A stretch of DNA of 64,000 nt from Luoshenia tenuis (GTDB lineage: Bacteria > Bacillota > Clostridia > Christensenellales > GCA-900066905). The notes under the pieces are model-generated. The model had not been told where the DNA came from, searched no databases, and saw only the letters and a list, made by a program, of their open reading frames with translations. The stretch spans positions 124,001-188,000 of the forward strand of contig NZ_JACRSO010000002.1 of NCBI RefSeq assembly GCF_014384745.1, given 5' to 3'. Below, piece by piece: positions 1-7,033 of the stretch. The position numbers and the translations under genes were made by a program. The stretch's first letter is position 1; each line of letters starts with the position of its first letter.

Positions 1-301
1 CGATCTTGCTGCCAATGCCTTTTTCACCCGCATCCTCGCAGGCCTGTGCAGCAAATTCTACCAGATAGGAAATCCCCAGCACCCGCAGGAGGATGGTAAA
101 AATCGCGCCATTCCCCTCCGAAAGGGCTCCTAGGGTGCGCAGCAGTGCTAGGACCTGCTCAATAGCGGGCAGAAACAGCAATACCAGCACGGTACCGCCT
201 GCCAGCACCAGCAGCGTTCGCCAAGTGCCGTCCTGGCGGTGCAGGGCTACGGCCATAATCGCTATCGCCATAGCTACCCCTACGATCTTTAGAATATCCA
301 T
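1..301 (-). CDS. spoIIIAD: Stage III sporulation protein AD, 3' end beyond window
   Basis: Reading the minus strand from the ATG at 301 gives 100 hydrophobic codons with no stop before the window edge. They begin MDILKIVGVAMA and include the SpoIIIAD-like segment around FAAQACEDAGEKG. SpoIIIAD is an inner-membrane part of the SpoIIIA-SpoIIQ channel between mother cell and forespore. It lies 20 bases downstream of spoIIIAC in the usual order. The remaining quarter or so of the gene and spoIIIAE-AH should lie to the left of this window. Identity rests on family sequence plus gene order. Confidence 0.9.
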   Translation of the reverse strand, partial: MDILKIVGVAMAIAIMAVALHRQDGTWRTLLVLAGGTVLVLLFLPAIEQVLALLRTLGALSEGNGAIFTILLRVLGISYLVEFAAQACEDAGEKGIGSKI

Positions 302-321
302 GACTTTACCCGGCCTTTATC

Positions 322-516
322 TTATAGTTGGAACAGGGTCCTGACGCTTTGAAATAATTCGTTGATCAGCTGGGCCACCATCATCAGAACGATCACCAGC
401 CCCGCCAGCGTGCTCATCAGGGCGATCTCTTCGCGGCCGGCCTTAGTCAATACCAGGTTCAAAATCGTTATCAGGATGCCGATCGCCGCAATTTTAAAGA
501 TCAAATCGATATTCAT
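322..516 (-). CDS. spoIIIAC: Stage III sporulation protein AC
   Basis: This 64-residue protein has two membrane segments (about residues 5-25 and 33-58) split by the family signature KAGREE, which matches the usual size and layout of SpoIIIAC. The family forms part of the SpoIIIA channel complex needed for late forespore gene expression. The start has a strong purine-rich ribosome site (GGGGAAGAGG) a few bases upstream. It follows spoIIIAB by 17 bases and is surely co-transcribed with it. Confidence 0.95.
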   Translation of the reverse strand: MNIDLIFKIAAIGILITILNLVLTKAGREEIALMSTLAGLVIVLMMVAQLINELFQSVRTLFQL

Positions 517-533
517 ATCCTCTTCCCCTTTAT

Positions 534-1061
534 CTAAAGCATCATGATGCCAGCTACGCTGCCTAAAAGGATGCCAAGGCGCTGGAAGAGCATCCTGCGC
601 TTCATCACGGCATCCTCCCGGCGGGCGGCGCGGCTGCGGCAGATCTCCTGCGTATCATCCAGCCACTGCTTTTGTAATGCAAGGTCGGTCTTCCCCAAGT
701 GCTCCCCGATCGCGTTCCATCTTTCGATCTCCTCTTTAGGTAGGCTGCCCCACTCGCCGCTGTCGGCCAGTTTGCGGGTCGCCTCGCTCCAAGCCCGGCC
801 GAGAAGCGCGCCGCTATCCAAACGCTTTGCGACTTCTGCCGCAAATTTGCGCAGTTTTTCCGGCCCTTTGCGCGCAGCCTGCTCCATGACCTCCGGCAGC
901 GCTTCCGTACTATAGCTGATCTTCTCATAAATAAAAAGTAAAAAGTCTGCAAAACAACATTGCACGCGGTAACCGGCCAGCTCCCGTCTAGCGGCCAATA
1001 CGCCGCCCAGCGCGCCGAGTACGACCATGCTGCAGGCGCAGAAAATCCGCATTCCGTTCAA
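534..1061 (-). CDS. spoIIIAB: Stage III sporulation protein AB
   Basis: This is a 175-residue SpoIIIAB. It has an N-terminal membrane segment (about residues 5-23), a helical T2SF-like domain and a C-terminal hydrophobic tail, resembling type II secretion F-proteins. It is thought to assemble the SpoIIIA channel with the SpoIIIAA ATPase. The chosen start is a TTG that overlaps the spoIIIAA stop (TTGA) and sits 7 bases after AAGGAGG, so the two genes are probably translationally coupled. The ATG three codons later is too far from that ribosome site to be preferred. Confidence 0.93.
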   Translation of the reverse strand: MNGMRIFCACSMVVLGALGGVLAARRELAGYRVQCCFADFLLFIYEKISYSTEALPEVMEQAARKGPEKLRKFAAEVAKRLDSGALLGRAWSEATRKLADSGEWGSLPKEEIERWNAIGEHLGKTDLALQKQWLDDTQEICRSRAARREDAVMKRRMLFQRLGILLGSVAGIMML

Positions 1062-2035
1062 ACGATCTCCTCCTTAACGCCGCATTTGAGCCACCTTCCG
1101 TCCGTGCCGCAAACCTGAATGGTGACGATCTGTCCCAGCTGGCTCCCTTTACCCAAAACCGCCAGGCAGCTAAATGCGCCGCCATCCAGCATGTCGCTAA
1201 GGGCCTCGCGATGCATCAGCTCTTCCACGCTACCGGCGTGCACGCTGGCGAGCACGCCGATCCCGCAGCGCGCCGCGTCCCGTACCGCCGCGATATCCTC
1301 CATGGCGCCCAATTCGTCGGTTACGATCACATCCGGCGACAGCGTGCGGATCGCCATCATCATGCCCTGCGCTTTGGGATAGCCATCCAGCACGTCGCAA
1401 CTAAAACCAAGATCAAATGAAGGGCGGCCTTTATATTGCGCCGCTAACTCGCTCCGCTCATCCACGATGCAAACCTGCATACCCCGGCGGCTGAGCTGTG
1501 CGGCGGCATCTCGCAGCAGTGTCGTCTTCCCGCAGCCCGGGGGCGACAGGATCAGCGTTGAGTAAATGCGCCCGCCCCTCAAAACATGCGGGATCAGCGC
1601 TGATGAGGCCCCTTCGATCTGGCGCGGGATGCGGATGTTAAAGCTGGACATGTCTACAAGCCGCGAGATGCGTCCCGCTTCTACCACCGCCCTACCGGCA
1701 AGTCCTACGCGGAATCCGCCGGGTAAGGGAATAAAGCCCTGGCGAAGGGCGTCATCCAGCGCATAAAGCGAGTAGCGGCTCATTCGTTCAATCATTTCCT
1801 GACAGAGCGCGCCATCCGCCAGGATGGTCTGCGCATCCGGCGCGGTCGTAAATCCGCCCGCCGACAAATACCCGTGCTGTGCGGGCATGCGCAACTGCAC
1901 CGGCGCCCCCTGGCGCACCCGCACTTCCGTGGCCCGCTGGGCCACTGTTTCGGGAACCCGCGCTAAACCGCTACGGATCGCCTGCGGCAAATAGGGCTCT
2001 AACTTCACCCGCCAATCGCTCTGTAACGCTATCAT
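1058..2035 (-). CDS. spoIIIAA: Stage III sporulation protein AA, secretion-type ATPase
   Basis: This 325-residue ATPase is related to type II/IV secretion ATPases. A Walker A motif PPGCGKTT lies at about residues 165-172 and a Walker B-like segment DVIVTDE at about 235. The family is expressed in the mother cell and drives the SpoIIIA-SpoIIQ channel. It is the first gene of the spoIIIA operon. A promoter resembling a sigma-E site lies about 25 bases upstream (2061-2088), which fits known sigma-E control of this operon. Confidence 0.95.
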   Translation of the reverse strand: MIALQSDWRVKLEPYLPQAIRSGLARVPETVAQRATEVRVRQGAPVQLRMPAQHGYLSAGGFTTAPDAQTILADGALCQEMIERMSRYSLYALDDALRQGFIPLPGGFRVGLAGRAVVEAGRISRLVDMSSFNIRIPRQIEGASSALIPHVLRGGRIYSTLILSPPGCGKTTLLRDAAAQLSRRGMQVCIVDERSELAAQYKGRPSFDLGFSCDVLDGYPKAQGMMMAIRTLSPDVIVTDELGAMEDIAAVRDAARCGIGVLASVHAGSVEELMHREALSDMLDGGAFSCLAVLGKGSQLGQIVTIQVCGTDGRWLKCGVKEEIV

Positions 2036-2060
2036 TTCGGCCTGTCCCCTTTCAGAGCTA

Positions 2061-2088
2061 TCTATATGTAAAAGGATATAGCGTTATG
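2061..2088 (-). promoter_or_regulatory. Sigma-E-like promoter of the spoIIIA operon
   Basis: On the minus strand an ATA element within CATAACG (2082-2088) is followed, 16 bases after the ATA, by CATATAGA (2061-2068). The known sigma-E pattern is ATA, 16-18 bases, then CATACAnT. A predicted start near 2053 would give a leader of about 20 bases. It matches the sigK promoter at 11250-11276 in layout. This is a by-eye match, not a scored one. Confidence 0.5.
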
Positions 2089-2109
2089 ACAGATCCCTAT
2101 ATCCTGTCA
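2087..2109. repeat. Inverted repeat abutting the spoIIIA promoter
   Basis: TGACAG at 2087-2092 and CTGTCA at 2104-2109 form a perfect palindrome with an 11-base spacer, touching the -35 side of the putative sigma-E promoter. A second pair, GGATATAG (2074-2081) and CTATATCC (2097-2104), overlaps it. It could bind a regulator or be part of the mutM-operon 3' region; the sequence does not decide. Confidence 0.4.
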
Positions 2110-2120
2110 CCTTCTGGGCA

Positions 2121-2148
2121 AATAAAAAAAGACCTGCCGTTTAGGCAG
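2121..2148 (-). terminator. Rho-independent terminator after the mutM operon
   Basis: On the minus strand the hairpin CTGCC-TAAAC-GGCAG is followed by GTC and a run of seven T. It lies about 180 bases past the mutM stop and just before the spoIIIA promoter, so it separates the two transcription units. The bases between it and mutM (2149-2325) hold no convincing gene. Confidence 0.7.
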
Positions 2149-2325
2149 CATCTCATAGGGAAGTCAATCGTATTAGAGTTAGGAGCGATCTCGAGAAAAG
2201 CCGCAGTACGTTTGATGTACCAATGGACTTCCTTCTCGAACTACAAAAGGATACGGCTCCCAAAAGGGCAAGGACTATGAATCGTGTCCGAAATGCAAAG
2301 GTCGAGATTTGTTTTACCACCCTCT

Positions 2326-3150
2326 TTATTTTTGACAGGCGGGGCAATGGGTACTGCTTCTGCCGCCAATAACCATACGGCACAAAGTATGGTTGCAGGC
2401 CGGGCAGGCCTCGCCTTGGCGTCCATAAACCTGCAAAAACGGTGTATTTCGGTAATTCTGCCCCTTGGTTTCTAAGTATTCAGCCGGCGTCATCTCGTTT
2501 TTTTCGATAAAGTAGGATAGTTGCTGTGGTATGACCTGAGCAAGGCACATCCAATCTTTTTCTGATAAGCTGTTGGCGGGCCGCGCCGGATTGATTTTCG
2601 CAGCAAATAAAATCTCATCGGCATAGATATTGCCTATGCCGGCGATCACCCTTTGATCCAACAGGCACTCTTTAATCGCTTTCTTCCGTTTTCCAAGATG
2701 AGCGATCAAATACCCCGCGGAAAAATCCGAATCAAGCGGTTCTTTGCCTAGCCTTTCTATCCCGCTGTATATATCTATTTCATTCTTTTTCACCAGCCAT
2801 AGCCGCCCAAAACGGCGGGTATCCGAGAAACGCAGATCCTTTCCGTCGTTTAGCCGAAAAACAATGTGCGTATGTTTTTCCTTCGGCAAATCCGCGGGTG
2901 TATGCAGCAGACAGCCCGTCATTCGCAAATGGATGATGATGCGGTCTCCGCTGTTGAGCAGCAAAAGCAGAAATTTGCCCCGGCGCTCTATACGGTCAAA
3001 GGCTTGTCCGGTAAGAAGTTTGCAAAATTCATCCCCGTGCGGATGGGCGACCACTTCTGGACGGTTTATGACAACATTGTCAATCGTAAGCCCTTGAAGC
3101 TGCGGTTCAAGAACCCGCTTTATCGTTTCCACTTCCGGTAATTCAGGCAT
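2326..3150 (-). CDS. mutM: Formamidopyrimidine-DNA glycosylase
   Basis: This is a bifunctional DNA glycosylase/AP lyase that removes 8-oxoguanine and ring-opened purines. The start is fixed by the invariant MPELPEVET N-terminus, where Pro2 and Glu3 are catalytic after Met removal; a start four codons earlier is rejected for this reason. The C-terminus carries the family zinc finger (CPAC...CPAC, last 27 residues), and the length of 274 residues is normal. It overlaps the radical SAM gene by 8 bases and is the last gene of the marR operon, tying base-excision repair to a redox-type regulator. Confidence 0.95.
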   Translation of the reverse strand: MPELPEVETIKRVLEPQLQGLTIDNVVINRPEVVAHPHGDEFCKLLTGQAFDRIERRGKFLLLLLNSGDRIIIHLRMTGCLLHTPADLPKEKHTHIVFRLNDGKDLRFSDTRRFGRLWLVKKNEIDIYSGIERLGKEPLDSDFSAGYLIAHLGKRKKAIKECLLDQRVIAGIGNIYADEILFAAKINPARPANSLSEKDWMCLAQVIPQQLSYFIEKNEMTPAEYLETKGQNYRNTPFLQVYGRQGEACPACNHTLCRMVIGGRSSTHCPACQK

Positions 3151-4042
3151 GCTTATCACCATCTTTTCTGGCTGATTTTTTGATCTGCTCGTGATAAAAA
3201 TAATTGACGATCACCGGCGGCGCGTCAAAGGGACGCCTTATGCTGTCATCATTGGTCGCATATTCCAGACCAATTTCATCCGCATAAGCCTTCAGCTTTA
3301 TATCCAACATTTCCCAGTAGCTACGGTTTCCGCTATTGTAAATCTCCTGATAAAGGGTCAATAACCACGGATGGTTTTTTTGAATATACTCCATAATCAC
3401 TGCTTTGTAGCTGCCGCGCAGATTGAGGTTTTCCAGCCAAATTAAATTGCATTGTTCTTTCACACGCTGGATGATCGCCTCGATATCCGTGATGCCGGGA
3501 AAAATGGGCGAGACAAAACACGTCGTGCGGATACCTGCGCGGTAAAACGCCTCCATGGCTGCAAGCCGCCGCTCGATGCTGACGGCGTTGTCCATATCGT
3601 TTTTGAAGGCCTCGTCTAGTGTATTGATAGACCACGAAACCCGCGCATCGGGAAAAGTTTTGATCAAATCCAGGTCGCGCAAGATCAGATCGCTTTTGGT
3701 GGCGATGCTGAGTTTTGCGCCGCTGCCCTGCAACTGCTCCAGCAAAGCGCGGGTGCGCCCGCATTGTTCCTCCTGCGGCAGATAGGGGTCTGTGACGGAC
3801 CCGATAAACAATTCTTTACCCGCGTATTTTTGGGGGTTCTTTATTTCCGGCCAAACTTTTATGTCTAAAAAAGTCCCCCACGGCTCTGTGTGGCCGGTAA
3901 ACCGTTTCATAAAGGACGCATAGCAGTATTTGCAGCCATGTGTGCAGCCTACATAAGGGTTGACCGAATATTCGCATACCGGCAGATTAGATTTGGAGAG
4001 AACACTTTTAACTTTAATTTCTTTAATGACCGGGGAATCCAT
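3143..4042 (-). CDS. SPL-family radical SAM protein
   Basis: This 299-residue radical SAM enzyme has its iron-sulfur motif at Cys33, Cys37 and Cys40 (CTHGCKYC), followed by the FIGSVTDPY...E segment typical of the SplB/Rv2578c group. Family members resemble spore photoproduct lyase, but most have no proven substrate, and I see no basis to call this one a photoproduct lyase. The start is the ATG after GGGAGG (4042); an upstream ATG would overlap the nitroreductase. It sits between two nitroreductases and mutM in one operon, which suggests a link to DNA or redox damage. Confidence 0.85.
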   Translation of the reverse strand: MDSPVIKEIKVKSVLSKSNLPVCEYSVNPYVGCTHGCKYCYASFMKRFTGHTEPWGTFLDIKVWPEIKNPQKYAGKELFIGSVTDPYLPQEEQCGRTRALLEQLQGSGAKLSIATKSDLILRDLDLIKTFPDARVSWSINTLDEAFKNDMDNAVSIERRLAAMEAFYRAGIRTTCFVSPIFPGITDIEAIIQRVKEQCNLIWLENLNLRGSYKAVIMEYIQKNHPWLLTLYQEIYNSGNRSYWEMLDIKLKAYADEIGLEYATNDDSIRRPFDAPPVIVNYFYHEQIKKSARKDGDKHA

Positions 4043-4043
4043 A

Positions 4044-4655
4044 CTACCAACCTCCCATATGGATATGGCCGTCCGGCTTGCTATCATATTGCGCTAAAGT
4101 CAGCTCGTCCTCCTTGGGATAACCAACTCCGATGAAGCAAGGGGTCATCCATCCCTGTGGCGCACCCAGCGTTTTTAAAACAACATCGTGTTCTCTGTTC
4201 AACGGAATACGCAGCGCGTAGCCAAGCCCTTCATTTATAACGGCAAGCATGATATTTTCCGCAACGCACCATGCGGTTGTAAGCGGATTGAGCTTACTCA
4301 CCCATTGGGCATTGAGTCTGCTGCATTTGAACAGCGGAACGATCACGTAGGGGCAATCGACCAGCATGGTATATTGCCGCGGCATAGCATAAGCGTACAT
4401 CTTCTGTGCTAGATTTGGGCGTACATAGGTACGGTTACTATCTACATACCGCTTTGCAACATCTTTTGCATAGGCAAAAGCCCGCTCCTTATCCTCGCGC
4501 TCATGCAGGACAATAAACTGCCAGCTCCGGTAGTGATCCCCGGAAGGAGCCTTCATCCCAGCCTCGAGGATTCTTTTGATTGCTTCAAAATCAACCTCTC
4601 TATCCGTCCACTCCCGGCTAGTTCTTCTTTGATTGATAACCTCATAAAATTCCAT
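4044..4655 (-). CDS. Nitroreductase family protein (second of pair)
   Basis: This 203-residue FMN-dependent nitroreductase-fold protein begins MEFYEVINQRRTSREW, with the NxRRS/T-type FMN-binding start and the AGMKAPSGDH segment near residue 33. The family reduces nitro groups, quinones or flavins with NAD(P)H. It shares the MEFYEV start and general layout with its upstream neighbour (4679-5278), so the two look like diverged tandem duplicates. Substrate is unknown. The ribosome site is weak (GAAGAG). Confidence 0.85.
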   Translation of the reverse strand: MEFYEVINQRRTSREWTDREVDFEAIKRILEAGMKAPSGDHYRSWQFIVLHEREDKERAFAYAKDVAKRYVDSNRTYVRPNLAQKMYAYAMPRQYTMLVDCPYVIVPLFKCSRLNAQWVSKLNPLTTAWCVAENIMLAVINEGLGYALRIPLNREHDVVLKTLGAPQGWMTPCFIGVGYPKEDELTLAQYDSKPDGHIHMGGW

Positions 4656-4678
4656 CGTTTTTCATCTCTTCTAAGGAA

Positions 4679-5278
4679 TTACCACTTATTCCAGTGAACT
4701 TTATTTTCTACCGTTGCCTTGACCTGCGAGGGCATCAGCGCATCCTTTGACGGATAACCGAGAATTACCATGGCCGGTAGGTAATAACTATCCGGAACCT
4801 TCATAAACGCTTTGATTTGTTCCGGCTCCTTTTTGACAGGGATATGCACGACAGAGCCTATCCCCTCGGCGGTAGCTGCCAGAAGCATGTTTTCGATGAG
4901 CGCCCATGTTGCGCCGTAATCCATCAAGCCGTAGCCATTTTTGTCATTGTCAAAACTATACTTCTGTTTGAAGTAGGGCAAAACCACGCAGGCGGATTCT
5001 TCGACCATGCTGCGCTGGCGCGGATAGGCGATTTTAAACATCTCCTGCTGCGGCGTTTTGGGTTCTTGAATCCGGCAGGGATAGGGACGGATAAATTGTG
5101 CCAGCTCCATGATGGCAGCCTCCTCCGTCAGGGTTATCAGTTCCCATCGCCTTTGATGGTTGGAGGAAGGCGCTTTCAGCCCCGCGCCTAAGATCCGTTC
5201 CAATATCTCTCGCGGGATTTTTTTATTTTCAAATTGGCGAATACTTCTTCTCTTGTTGACGACCTCGTAAAATTCCAT
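4679..5278 (-). CDS. Nitroreductase family protein (first of pair)
   Basis: This 199-residue nitroreductase-fold protein has the FMN-binding N-terminus VNKRRSIRQF and the LKAPSSNHQ loop at about residues 34-42. It starts 2 bases after the marR stop with GGAGG in front, so it is translated from the same message. In many bacteria MarR-type regulators control such flavoenzymes in response to quinones, nitro compounds or oxidants; that role is inferred here from context. Confidence 0.87.
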   Translation of the reverse strand: MEFYEVVNKRRSIRQFENKKIPREILERILGAGLKAPSSNHQRRWELITLTEEAAIMELAQFIRPYPCRIQEPKTPQQEMFKIAYPRQRSMVEESACVVLPYFKQKYSFDNDKNGYGLMDYGATWALIENMLLAATAEGIGSVVHIPVKKEPEQIKAFMKVPDSYYLPAMVILGYPSKDALMPSQVKATVENKVHWNKW

Positions 5279-5280
5279 TT

Positions 5281-5733
5281 TTAATCCTCCGTTTCCTGAT
5301 TTACCAGTTTGGTAAGGTTTTGGGTAAAGGTTCTTGACAGATCAATCAACTGCTTTTGTTCCTCTGCAGTAAACATAGCCATCGCTGTGTCCTCCGCCCA
5401 TGTGATATGACGGACCACCCTTTCGCAATGCGCTCGCCCCGCCTCTGTCATCTTTACGATTTTGTTACGCTTGTTCTCCGGCATTTCCGTAACGGTAACA
5501 TAGCGCTCTGTCAAAAGATTTTTGATGATTAAGTTCACGGTTTGCTTAGAATGAAATGTTCGCCTGCAAATCTCCGACTGAGTCATCCCGTCCTTTGCGT
5601 AAAAAAGGACATTTACGACCAACAAAGTTTTCATCAGCATCCCATGGCGTTTGGCGTATTCGTCATATAGGGCAAACTGTTCATCTCTGAATTTACAATA
5701 CAAATATGCATTCTTTTTATCTTCTTTGGTCAT
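5281..5733 (-). CDS. MarR family transcriptional regulator
   Basis: This 150-residue winged-helix regulator has its recognition helix region near residues 55-75 (MTQSEICRRTFHSKQTVN) and a wing near EMPENKRNK. It is the first gene of a five-gene operon with two nitroreductases, a radical SAM protein and mutM. A consensus sigma-A promoter lies at 5779-5807 and two 13-base direct repeats sit just downstream of its -10 box, where autorepression would act. I saw only one Cys that might sense redox state (Cys13, with Cys57 in the helix region), so the signal is open. Confidence 0.88.
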   Translation of the reverse strand: MTKEDKKNAYLYCKFRDEQFALYDEYAKRHGMLMKTLLVVNVLFYAKDGMTQSEICRRTFHSKQTVNLIIKNLLTERYVTVTEMPENKRNKIVKMTEAGRAHCERVVRHITWAEDTAMAMFTAEEQKQLIDLSRTFTQNLTKLVNQETED

Positions 5734-5748
5734 AATTATCGCCCTTAA

Positions 5749-5776
5749 TCAATTTATTTACAGTCAATTTATTTAC
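5749..5776. promoter_or_regulatory. Tandem direct repeat, likely MarR operator
   Basis: The 13-base unit TCAATTTATTTAC occurs at 5749-5761 and again at 5764-5776, a 15-base period, between the -10 box of the marR promoter and the marR start. Two dimers bound here would block transcription. The assignment to this MarR is inferred from position only. Confidence 0.5.
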
Positions 5777-5778
5777 TA

Positions 5779-5807
5779 ATTATAGTGTGCTCTATCTTTC
5801 ATGTCAA
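5779..5807 (-). promoter_or_regulatory. Sigma-A promoter of the marR-mutM operon
   Basis: On the minus strand a perfect TTGACA (5802-5807) is followed by a 17-base spacer and a perfect TATAAT (5779-5784). Such a strong promoter fits a repressor-controlled operon. Confidence 0.8.
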
Positions 5808-5959
5808 GATATTTAACACAGTTTGCCCTAGTTCATATTGTGTAGGTTAGCCGTTGATACATATGCCCCCAATTTGATATTGACCCGGCAAGCCCATAAG
5901 GCTCAAGACCATCCCGTCCGGTAGCTTGGTTTATCTTGCGTTAAAGGCTTGACGAACAC
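5808..5959. other. Non-coding spacer, nothing recognised
   Basis: About 150 bases lie between the marR promoter and the terminator of the zinc-ribbon gene. I find no open frame with a ribosome site and no further structured element. Confidence 0.5.
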
Positions 5960-6003
5960 AAAAAAACTCTATGCAAATGGTTTCCACCATTCGCATAGAG
6001 TTT
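5960..6003 (-). terminator. Terminator of the peptidase-efp-zinc ribbon unit
   Basis: AAACTCTATGC (5964-5974) and GCATAGAGTTT (5993-6003) form an 11-bp stem, extended inward by AATGG/CCATT. The minus strand continues into seven T. Confidence 0.85.
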
Positions 6004-6075
6004 CCAGCTTATTTGACATAAGCCCAATCTTCGGGCAGTACCTCTCCGTGGCACTGGGACGCTTAGCGGTTCAGA

Positions 6076-6432
6076 TTATTGCGCGTCCTCATCTTCCTCC
6101 AGCAGGGCTTTCCCGCAGCTGGGGCACAGCGGCTCATCTTCATCATCCAGGCAATCCGGATCGAAATAAACCGTTTCGCCGCAGTGAGGGCAGACGATCT
6201 CTACGAAATCATCATCCTCATCCTCTTCCAGCGCGGCAAGATCGTCATCGATACAGTCCACGTAATCTTCCAGTTCTTCTACATCTTCCTCCAGCTCGGA
6301 TACCGTCTGGCTCATGTCGCTGAGCAGTTCCAATACGCCCAAAAGGATCTTGCCTTCTTTGGAGCTATCATCCAGTTTCAGCCCTTCGGCCAGGCCCTGC
6401 AGGTAAGCGACCTTTTCTTTTAAAGTATTCAT
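6076..6432 (-). CDS. Acidic zinc-ribbon protein, CD1247-like
   Basis: This 118-residue, very acidic protein has an N-terminal helical part (NTLKEKVAYLQGLAEGLKL), a Glu/Asp-rich predicted coiled coil (about residues 38-75) and a C-terminal four-Cys zinc ribbon (CPHC...CPSC). It resembles a conserved Clostridia family annotated by its CD1247-type N-terminus; the function is not known to me. It follows efp by 18 bases with GGAGG before the ATG, so it belongs to the peptidase-efp operon. The family name is recalled by pattern, not from a search. Confidence 0.7.
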   Translation of the reverse strand: MNTLKEKVAYLQGLAEGLKLDDSSKEGKILLGVLELLSDMSQTVSELEEDVEELEDYVDCIDDDLAALEEDEDDDFVEIVCPHCGETVYFDPDCLDDEDEPLCPSCGKALLEEDEDAQ

Positions 6433-6450
6433 CTTTCCTCCACGCGTTGC

Positions 6451-7008
6451 TTAAACGCGCTCCATATATTCGCCCGTGCGGGTATCGATACGCACTGTAT
6501 CCCCCTCGTTGACAAATAGAGGAACGTTGATGCGCGCGCCGGTCTCCAGCACGGCGTTTTTCGTGGCGCCGGTAGCCGTATCGCCACGCACGCCGGGGTC
6601 GGCCTGGGTCACTTCCAGCTCGACAAAGTTCGGCGGCTCCACCGAGAAGGCAGCGCCTTTGAAGAAGCGCACCGTCACGTTCATATTCTCTTTAACATAC
6701 ATAATCGCATCTTCCACCTGGCTGTGGTTCAGGGGCAGCTGCTCGTAGGTCTCGTTATCCATAAAGTAATACAGCTCGCCATCGCTGTACAGATACTGCA
6801 TTTCCTTCGTCTCGATATGCGCGCGGGGCATTTTATCAGAAGGGTTAAACGTGCGCTCCAAAACGGCGCCCGTCATCACGTTTTTGATCTTCGTGCGGAC
6901 GAATGCCGCGCCCTTCCCCGGCTTAACGTGCTGAAAATCGACGATGGTGTAAACGTTACCCTCGATCTCAACCGTCAGGCCCTTTCTGAAATCACCAGCA
7001 GAAATCAT
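6451..7008 (-). CDS. efp: Elongation factor P
   Basis: EF-P relieves ribosome stalling at proline runs. The 185-residue length is normal, with KOW-like N-domain and two OB domains. The tip loop VKPGKGAAF places the modifiable lysine at Lys32, as in Bacillus EF-P. Lys32 in a PGKGAA context suits modification of the Bacillus 5-aminopentanol type rather than beta-lysylation, but no modification gene is in the window. It lies 25 bases downstream of an M24 peptidase gene, an order seen in Bacillus (yqhT-efp). Confidence 0.97.
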   Translation of the reverse strand: MISAGDFRKGLTVEIEGNVYTIVDFQHVKPGKGAAFVRTKIKNVMTGAVLERTFNPSDKMPRAHIETKEMQYLYSDGELYYFMDNETYEQLPLNHSQVEDAIMYVKENMNVTVRFFKGAAFSVEPPNFVELEVTQADPGVRGDTATGATKNAVLETGARINVPLFVNEGDTVRIDTRTGEYMERV

Positions 7009-7033
7009 AACACAACCTCCATATAATTTATCC

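Noticed and set aside
2273..2335. Plus-strand fragment reading ESCPKCKGRD, zinc-ribbon-like
   Set aside because: Only about 20 codons with no start; the sequence could be a gene remnant or chance. Too short to call.
2153..2383. Minus-strand 76-codon frame after mutM
   Set aside because: Overlaps the mutM 3' end and its trailing region, has no ribosome site and low-complexity content.
3143..4042. Spore photoproduct lyase
   Set aside because: Radical SAM motif spacing and neighbouring segments fit the wider SPL family, but no SplB-specific feature such as the conserved C-terminal Cys could be placed.
5949..6323. Plus-strand 124-codon frame
   Set aside because: Runs through a terminator hairpin and is antisense to the zinc-ribbon gene.
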